Source of the DNA: Trichinella spiralis
Lineage: Eukaryota > Nematoda > Enoplea > Trichinellida > Trichinellidae
Length of the DNA: 64,000 nt
Reading direction: 5' to 3'
Assembly: GCA_000181795.3 (NCBI GenBank)
Contig: CM012953.1
Span: 13,023,520-13,087,519 of the forward strand
Shown here: positions 56,901 through 64,000 of the stretch, in pieces
How the letters are laid out: each line of letters starts with the position of its first letter
How positions within the stretch are numbered: position 1 is the first letter of the stretch
Made by a program: the position numbers and the translations under genes
Notes under the pieces: generated by a model
The model's database searches: none
Told to the model about the DNA's origin: nothing
What the model saw: only the letters and a program-made list of their open reading frames with translations

Positions 56901-59900
56901 CACTTTACCATTCACTAAAATAACTACCTAATGAGGTGAATAAAAGCAAGGAAAAAAAGTCAAAAATGATATTTTTAATTTGACCGTTTATTATTCAAAA
57001 AAGTGTTTTCTTTCAATTTTAAGTATATTTATTTTTTGATACTATATATACTGATGATATGCTGAAGAATTAATTTCCTCGTCAGTGTTTACTAAACGTC
57101 GTCGAAGATGTCGCTTATGAGAAAGCTACTTCACGCTCTATTTGTACACTTCAAGAAGAAAGAAGCGCGAAAATGGAAAATTACTCAAGAATACAAAAGT
57201 GTTGATCAGAGCAAAACGGCCACAAAGTTCTTATCTGCATCTGGTTGCATCAACTGCTGCTTTGACTGCTGTTTGGTCAGAAGACGTTCAATTAAAACAG
57301 GAAGAGAATACTTTTACAATTTCAATAAAACCATCCATTGACAAATAAATACTGTAATGTGGAAAACTAATGCCATCACAGTTTACTGCTATGATTGAAA
57401 TTTCCAACTATACCATAACTGGGAATATTTTCTCAACAGATCTGCATAAACTTCTAGAGGAAATTTTTCATTTTAAATATTAAAAATATATTCTGATAAA
57501 TAAAATATTCATATTTTGTTATATTAAATAATTTTATTTTTTCATTTAAAAAAATGAATAATTTCATACACTGAATGAATAATTGAACAATGAATGAGCA
57601 ATTCAGTTAACAAGGTGCTATGGAAGTAGTGGAAACAAAACAAGTAAGTTATCATTAATTTAGCTGCCTTTAATAATTGCATTATTTTGCCTAAATTTAT
57701 TTGAAACGTGTTCAGTTGAAAAATACAAATTATTATTTGGAAATTTCTAAATTTAATTTATTCATCTGCACTGTGGATAGGGAAATTTGCAAAAATATAT
57801 ATGCAATTCGGTAAAAGTTGTCAGCACAGTTCATATGGTCAAGGACTTTTTCATGCTTTAGCGTTTCATAACCTCCTTACAATGGCAGTACTATACATAT
57901 TTCAGTGCTCATTTTGATGAAATTCTTTTTTTTTTCTTCATTACCATTATGCTATATTTGTTGAATAAATTGAATTGACATTTCTTTTTTTACAACACAA
58001 CTGTTGCAAGATTTTTTGTCCAAGCAGTTGATTAAAGCAAGACACAAAAACATTCATTTTTTATAAACTTTTTGCACTGTGTCGCATTAAAAAAATATGT
58101 TTCTTAATGGTAAATATTTTGTACTTCAAAAGTGAGTTGTGTTTTGTTCTTCATTTGCAAAATTTACTTGACAAATGTAGTGCACCGTTTCTCATCACTG
58201 TCACTTTTATAGCTTTGTCAGATTGTATTTGAATTTTTAATAATTAATTTTCATTTATCAATTTTTTTAATTAAGTGACAAATATTAAAATAAAAAAGCA
58301 CTGAAGTCATGAATATTTATTATAATTTCTTGTACTGCAATTGTATTTTAAATTTTACTTCACTGAATAATCTGAAATATTATTTTGAAATGCAGTTAAC
58401 TTTGTAAAAAAACAGAATGTTCACATGTACATTAATCTTTTACTGAAGTTATTTTTGTAATTTCCTTCACCTCTGATAAAATCAAACAGATAAGCAGCTT
58501 GTCTGCTAGCTGTCAAAAAGGAATGCCACTCTAACTCAGTAGTTGCCATTGAAGCGTCAGAATAAATCTTCAGATACAGAAATAATTTAACCTTGTTTAC
58601 CTATAATTTGATCAGTTCTGCCCCAGTCTTTGGTATATCAGCTGTTAAGCTTAATTGGACATACTGCCAGAATGAACAAGGTCATGCAAGAATGCCCTGA
58701 TGCAGTGGGTAACGCGTTCGCTTGATTGTTCAAGCGTGGATGTTAATGTTACACATTAAATTTTACTACAATAAAAATTATATTGAAAATAAGAAGTGAC
58801 ATCAGAAAAATTTTGTATAAAATGTTAATTTCAATTCAACATTTGAACATCTATTTGAAGTGATAATTTTATATACTGTAGGGGACTTTGAACTGCTATT
58901 GTAAAAAGATTACAAAATTTTGATTCATTGATTTCATTGAGCATTCATTTGCTTTTAAAACTTTTTGTGCAACATAAAATTGTAGTGCTCTTTTTTGTCA
59001 AGCTAATTACATACTTGGAAAATCGTGTGGAAAAAATTTTATTGACTTTTTTAGCATGGCATTTCATAAAGTTTAACACTTTTTGATAGGAAGAAAAGTG
59101 GGAGTGCCATCTTTGTGGGAGAACCTGATTGTGGTCAATTTCAAACCTTTCCGCCCACAATAGGTTACGTCTTTATGACAGAACAGTCAGAACAAGCACC
59201 TCCAAACAAAAAATTAAAATTGCTCATGTCATTGAATTTACAAGTTATGAAGAAACTGAATAACGTTAAAGCTGACAGACAGCATGGCGCGGCACTAGTA
59301 AACAATGGCACTACTGAAATTTTGCACATTTCCCATTTATTTTATCATTAAATTAAACTGAATCATTATCGAAAATTTATATTTCAAACATTTTATAAAA
59401 AATTATAAAATAAACTTTTATTATATAAACCTCGTCTGATATATTAATGAATCGTAATGAATGCACTCTGCACATGAATGATTTATGTTTAGAGATTATT
59501 TTGCTAACATAATAGCATTTTATGAAATTTCCAAACTGAAAAAGAATAAAATTGCAAATTTGAATTTTAATTAAATAAATTACGCTTAAAAATACTGCAG
59601 ATATTCTGCATGCAACACTGTAAAAGTAATTTTAAAAGTATAACTTTGAAAAACTTTATTTCTATTCTAGTTCATATTTCATTTCAATTTCTTTTGAGAC
59701 ATTTCTCATTTATATGTTAAGTGTGCAAACTTTATTCTTTTCATTTTGCATGTAAAATAAGTAGATTTTTAACTGCCACTGTGAATTAACTGTTTCCTTG
59801 AAACTGCAGTAATAATCATGCATTTGTAAGTTTTTATTAAATTTAACATATTTATTCTAGTTTTATGATTATCTTTTCTGTTTAAGTTCAATAAAGTCAT

Positions 59901-61473
59901 GAAAAATTAATGCTTTATTTCATCTTAATTAATTCTATAGCTGGATATTAATATTTTCTCAATTGCATAAAAATACCTTACTTTATATCAAAAAAAGAAA
60001 TAAAATGCAGTTTTATTTTGAAACGACGCTATTTGAAAAGTACTGAATAAATTTACAATAGCATCTATTGTAGAGAGAGAAATGAAAATTTGAATAATCA
60101 ATTAATACTTTCAACTGAAGTGTTTACCATAAAATCGAGCACCTATTATTTGAGTTTGCTTATTTTTTTTCTTAATTTCAAGTATTTCCTGTAAATCATG
60201 TGAAATTTTACAATTCCTTCACTGTTTTATGCTCAGCAGATTTGCATTACTGAAATCATTGAAAGCATATTTTTTTTCCTTCAGTTTAATCGCCCATTTT
60301 TATGTTCACTTTTTTTCACGACATATTCTACTTTCCCTTAAGTAGACTTACTTTTAGATCATTTATTTTTATTTAATGTTTATTGTTGAAAACAAATTGT
60401 CAAACTTTTATGGTAATTTGTCATAAATTAGGTACTATAATGGAGTAAGCATTTTTTGATGAACACAATTGAAAAGTTATGCATAGCATTTCCTGTGCCT
60501 GGATATATTTATTTATTTATTTATTTATTTTAAATAAAGATAAATTTATCACTTAGGACTTTCTGAATGCAAAAATAATAAAAACATAATATTGTTTTCT
60601 GATCACAAAAAATAAAAGAAGATATATCTAACAAAGTGAATTCGGAAATTATTAAACATAGCCATCAATGACTGTGATTTCAGAAATTCAAAAAGTTGCT
60701 ACATTTTTTATAAAAGAACTGCAAATACTGCAGCTGAAATACTTTTTTATTCCTCAATTCCAGTTAGGACCGACCCATTGCTCAGTAAAGTTTTAAAATG
60801 CATAAAGTAGAAAACCTGTTCATTGGTATAATATGCGGATTGCATAAAATGCTTAATGTTACCAAATATTTACCAGGTGATTAATGTCAGCAAAACGAGG
60901 GCATCATTTTCAACAGTTTTTCATATTGATGGTTGATTTACGTGCTTATGTTATAATTTCAAAATTATACACATTTCGTTATTAACAAGTGTTAAATATG
61001 ATTTTGAAAAATTATAAAAGAACCTTGCACATATAGTGATTATGTATAAAAACAGTTCTTACTTGGATATCGTTGATTATGTATTTGTTGAGATGAAGAA
61101 GGGCATCAGTGATATCCGGCCGTAATACACTTCCATCATCCGTAGCTGTCACGATTATTTGGCACTGGCGTAAATTTTCCACTTCTCTTCCAGGTATATA
61201 ATAACCATCTTTAACAGGCCAAGTTTGTTGAAATACGGCTTTTTCATAAGCGGATCTGGCTTTCATCGGCGTGTACAGGTAAAATGCATCAGTGATTGGC
61301 CATCGTAAAAGAATTCCAACTGAGAAAAGCACAGTGGTCACGATGGGTACAATGATGAAAAGCCACGGTTGCTTGCAGACCACCTTTGCGTAAGAGCAAA
61401 ATGTGCGGCTCATTGCATTGTGGATGAGGTCGAAGTGCAGCAAACGCTGCGAGCCAAGTGCCGGACAAAGCAT
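53987..61473 (-). CDS. Patched-related protein with sterol-sensing domain
   Basis: Four exons, in transcription order: 61473-61063, 56663-55985, 55928-55593 and 55509-53987 (2949 nt, 982 aa, phases consistent). It belongs to the PTR/PTCHD branch of RND-type transporters, expanded in nematodes and linked to moulting and membrane trafficking. It has an N-terminal helix (PWLFIIVPIVTTVLF) and a large first ectodomain. A sterol-sensing domain of five helices spans about 300-470 (WLAVAGVFSAGMGVSTAVGL, VRLDNTFLML, VISFAVGYL). A cytosolic loop carries a polyAsn run, followed by a second ectodomain and a C-terminal RND half (SIGFSVDFSAHIAYSYA, GLSTVLGVVVL, FFLPVFISV). The family equivalent of the GxxxD helix-4 site is the IMSIGFSVDFSAH stretch. 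Intron 1 is 4.4 kb. Which PTR it is cannot be told from the sequence. Confidence 0.92.
55379..55430. repeat. ATT/GTT trinucleotide repeat coding for polyAsn
   Basis: A run of ATT and GTT triplets on the plus strand, read as AAT/AAC on the minus strand. It encodes about 14 consecutive Asn residues in the cytosolic loop near the start of the last PTR exon. The mixture of the two codons suggests an older repeat that has begun to decay. Confidence 0.85.
57108..57350 (+). other. Coding-like island inside PTR intron
   Basis: Two overlapping plus frames (57108-57341 and 57142-57348) are open together, with less AT-rich composition than the intron. The second ends in ENTFTISIKPSIDK followed by a stop and AAATAAA. 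This is compatible with a processed pseudogene or a single-exon fragment on the strand opposite PTR. I cannot name it. Confidence 0.25.
59085..59351 (+). other. Coding-like island inside PTR intron
   Basis: A plus frame at 59115-59351 (contains EQAPPNKKLKLLMSLNLQVM) in a patch of higher complexity. There are no splice sites I trust and no motif. Most likely a decayed repeat or pseudogene. Confidence 0.2.
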
Positions 61474-63490
61474 ACTGCTTGTCGGCTAATTTTAAGCAAT
61501 ACTTATTTACTTATATTTATTTATTTGTTTACTGCTTTTCTAAAATTTTTTACAGCAAACAGTTAGCTGCGATAAGTATGCCTTCCGACCGCTCGGCTGT
61601 TCGTAGGAAAAGTGCAAAGTTGTAAATTTGAACCTGCTTCAATATCTTATGGTAGACCAGAAACTTTTAGGTCAAGCAAAGAACGATGGACAGCTTGCGC
61701 CATCTTCACTGAACAGGATTCTTCGCACTCTAACCTTGGATGGTGATGAGAAGTTTAAACTGGTCAACGCCTTAAGCGTGACGGGCTCTGTGGCTGGGCT
61801 TGAATAGACGGCGCCCTGGGCGCGATTGGTTGTTTACGCTCTGCTGAGCAACTTCAACGTATACTCTTTTACAACCCTCCTACACATTATTTCAACACTG
61901 CACACCAGATGGCGCTTGACTCTATATATATCATTTGGATGCACATTTATCAGCTTTAACTGAAAGAATGCCGATCAGAAGATATAAAAATTTATATTAA
62001 AATGCAAAACAGAAAAAATATTAATTTATTAATTATACTTCAATTAATCAATCGATTTTGTGCCTTTAGCAATTTTTATTCTCGAGTCTGTTGCTGCCCA
62101 TCCATTTGAACAAACTGTCACATATTCCATTCCCATCACATCCTTGTTGACAACGAACATTGTACTATATTTTTATTCTCATAATCCACTTTAAATACTT
62201 CCCCTATTTAAAATAAACTTCAAATCTGGTCTTTTTATAATTTTCATATTATAATATTATTTTTAATACTGATTTTGTATTTGATTTTTTTCTTCTTGAT
62301 GTTCAATTTTTAAACATAGCATTCAGATTATTCACATATATTTTAAATATTATTAGAAAAATTACTGCTGTAATTTTATTTTTTGTAAAAAATTATTAAA
62401 TTCAGAAATAAAAAGCATAATACAAAATAGGAAATAATTTTTTATTTTCATAACTTTTTCAAAAGAAGCATAAATCCGTAAATTCAAAGCATATTCCCTG
62501 TTTCCACAAAGATTTACAAATAAAGAAATTTGTAATAGTTATCTATTATAAAAAATATCTTATCAATATTTCTGGTATCATTCGTTATATTTCATACTAA
62601 TATTTCATATCGATAATTTTGAATAGTAATGCACTTTACAAACAATATAAATAAAAAGTGCAATCAAATTGTTGACAGTTTCATTTTAATCTTGAAGAAA
62701 AACTTTTATCAAATTAATTCCTTTTCATTATTATATGTTACATATATAAAACTAATATGACATCTGAATAAACAATGAAAAATTAACAACACATTTTTCA
62801 AGCTTTATTAAAATGACTGAAAATAATCAATAAATAATTGTGCCGCATCTTTGCAAATTAATCTAAATTTTTAGTGCTGTTATGTTAAAAATGGAGTAAT
62901 ATTATAAATACATGATATGATAATTTTGCTTAAAAAACAAATGCTGGGATTTGCTTTAAAAAAGCGACAAGTTGAACCACATTTTGCTAAGCACCACTGC
63001 TCTCAACGTAAAATATTTTTAATTCTAACGTCTTATTACTTTGATAATTACAAATTTTATCTTTTCTTTTTTTAAATTACTTTAATTCCATTTGCCATAA
63101 TTTCACTCAAATCTGGATCTTTGCTCTGAATAAAAAGCTAAGCGTCATAAGAAACACAAGTCCTTGCATGCACTATAAATTTATAATATTTCTATTTACA
63201 ATTAAATATTCCAATGCTACAGATATTCAAAGCAGTATTACACTTGTAAGATAGCGTTTTTGATTTCTAAAAGCAATTATTAAATAGACGGGATTTACGG
63301 CTTTACGACTTAAAGAAAAGGCCAGTTTTGCTTATAAATCTCTGATGCAGTTGTAATAGCTTCAATAGTCTTGTCTAACATAAATAAATTTCATAAATTA
63401 GAAGAAAAAGATACATCTTTATAAGTAATATAGCTTGTTTTCATAAATAGTAAATAGCTTACTTAAATAAACAATATTGTTTATAATAAA
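61474..63490. other. Upstream flank of the PTR gene, then AT-rich gap
   Basis: 61560-61900 is GC-richer, includes a GGCGCCCTGGGCGC element near 61810, and probably holds the PTR promoter and 5' untranslated sequence (the gene starts at 61473 on the minus strand). From 61950 onward the DNA is AT-rich with no supported exon. Confidence 0.45.
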
Positions 63491-63991
63491 ACTTTTTAAT
63501 CATATATTTTCATATTTGCAAAATATTTCTATGATAATTTTCTTTAAACTTTGTTTAGTGAAGGGGGAAAACTTACAACAGACGAAAAGAAAACCCACGA
63601 AATTGACTAAATCAAGCATTAAATGTATGATAGAAACTAATTCAGATGAATAAAATTTTAATGTGGAAGCACGGGTAAATATGATGAGCAAAATATTAAT
63701 ATAATATATGAAGGAAATTTTGTCTTGTTTGGAAAGTAATTCGCCTTTTGATATTGCAAACTGTTTTAATTGCTCTAACATTTGATACGATTATTATAAA
63801 CCACTATTCTTTGTCATGATTTTAATAAAATCACTTGTGAAATCAATAACAGCTGCTCCTACGCAGCCATCAATTTCAAGGACACCAACATGGAAGCAAA
63901 AATTGACCAAACCTCTCGAAAATGTACAATAATAACCAAGAATACAAAGGCTATTATGATTGCTGGCATTGCTTTTTTGCATTAATTTCAT
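63491..63991 (-). other. Possible membrane-protein exons at the window edge
   Basis: Two minus frames, 63991-63794 and 63781-63500, are hydrophobic. Another frame in the first part reads MPAIIIAFVFLVIIVHFRE, like a membrane segment ending near a possible donor. This could be the 3' part of a small membrane-protein gene entering from the right, or chance in AT-rich DNA. Not recognised. Confidence 0.2.
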
Positions 63992-64000
63992 ATTGCTTGC

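Larger units (their letters stand above)
56664..61062 (-). other. 4.4 kb intron 1 of the PTR gene
   Basis: Donor CAA|GTAAGA at 61062 and acceptor TTGTTCAG at 56664-56671, phase 0. Mostly AT-rich. Two islands of more balanced composition with short plus-strand frames stand out (57060-57350 and 59085-59350). A tRNA-like or SINE-like remnant lies near 58695-58750. A TTTA-type repeat lies at about 60505-60530. Confidence 0.6.

Overview
The window is nuclear DNA of an animal with compact, intron-rich genes, most likely a nematode and probably clade I (Trichinella-like). This organism call is an inference from four things. Non-coding DNA is very AT-rich. Many introns are only 45-70 bp. The gene set includes a patched-related protein, a TWK-type K2P channel and a cyclin B3. 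Strong 3' splice acceptors sit just upstream of most start codons, as expected for spliced-leader trans-splicing. There is no prokaryotic or organellar signal.

Layout. 1-9986 is AT-rich and nearly empty, apart from one orphan exon candidate near 3.8 kb. 9987-18558 (+) is a K2P potassium channel gene with a 6.9 kb first intron. 19780-21646 (-) is a complete nine-exon cyclin B3. 22854-24744 (+) is a CP110-like centriolar protein. 24.9-29.1 kb is unassigned and contains a heavily decayed Ty3/gypsy-type retroelement. 29465-33402 (-) holds three genes in tandem, in transcription order ISY1, RAB5IF and B3GLCT, with short gaps and an acceptor before each start. 35198-35740 (+) is GINS3.

35.9-41.4 kb is a GC-rich nest of LTR retrotransposon pieces. 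It contains an LTR-like segment, a gag-like ORF, a 117-bp tandem array interrupted by a solo LTR with target-site duplication, a pol fragment, an LTR, a broken gag, a second copy of the same array and an integrase fragment. 41787-42667 (+) is mitochondrial IF3. 43189-49500 (+) is lysosomal beta-mannosidase with a 3.6 kb intron. 49651-53622 (+) is the Ras/MAPK scaffold CNK in 14 exons. 53987-61473 (-) is a patched-related sterol-sensing-domain protein, tail to tail with CNK. 61.5-64 kb is mostly empty.

The host genes are unrelated housekeeping or signalling functions: splicing, DNA replication, the cell cycle, ER glycosylation, mitochondrial translation, lysosomal degradation and MAPK scaffolding. 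Only the minus-strand trio looks co-transcribed. Exon models were built by hand. For every spliced model the exon lengths sum to a whole number of codons and the junctions keep frame, which is the main support for the boundaries. The most unusual items are the retroelement nest with its shared 117-bp (39-codon) array, an atypical first pore in the K2P channel, a CP110-like gene, and a frame-preserving retained-intron candidate in CNK.
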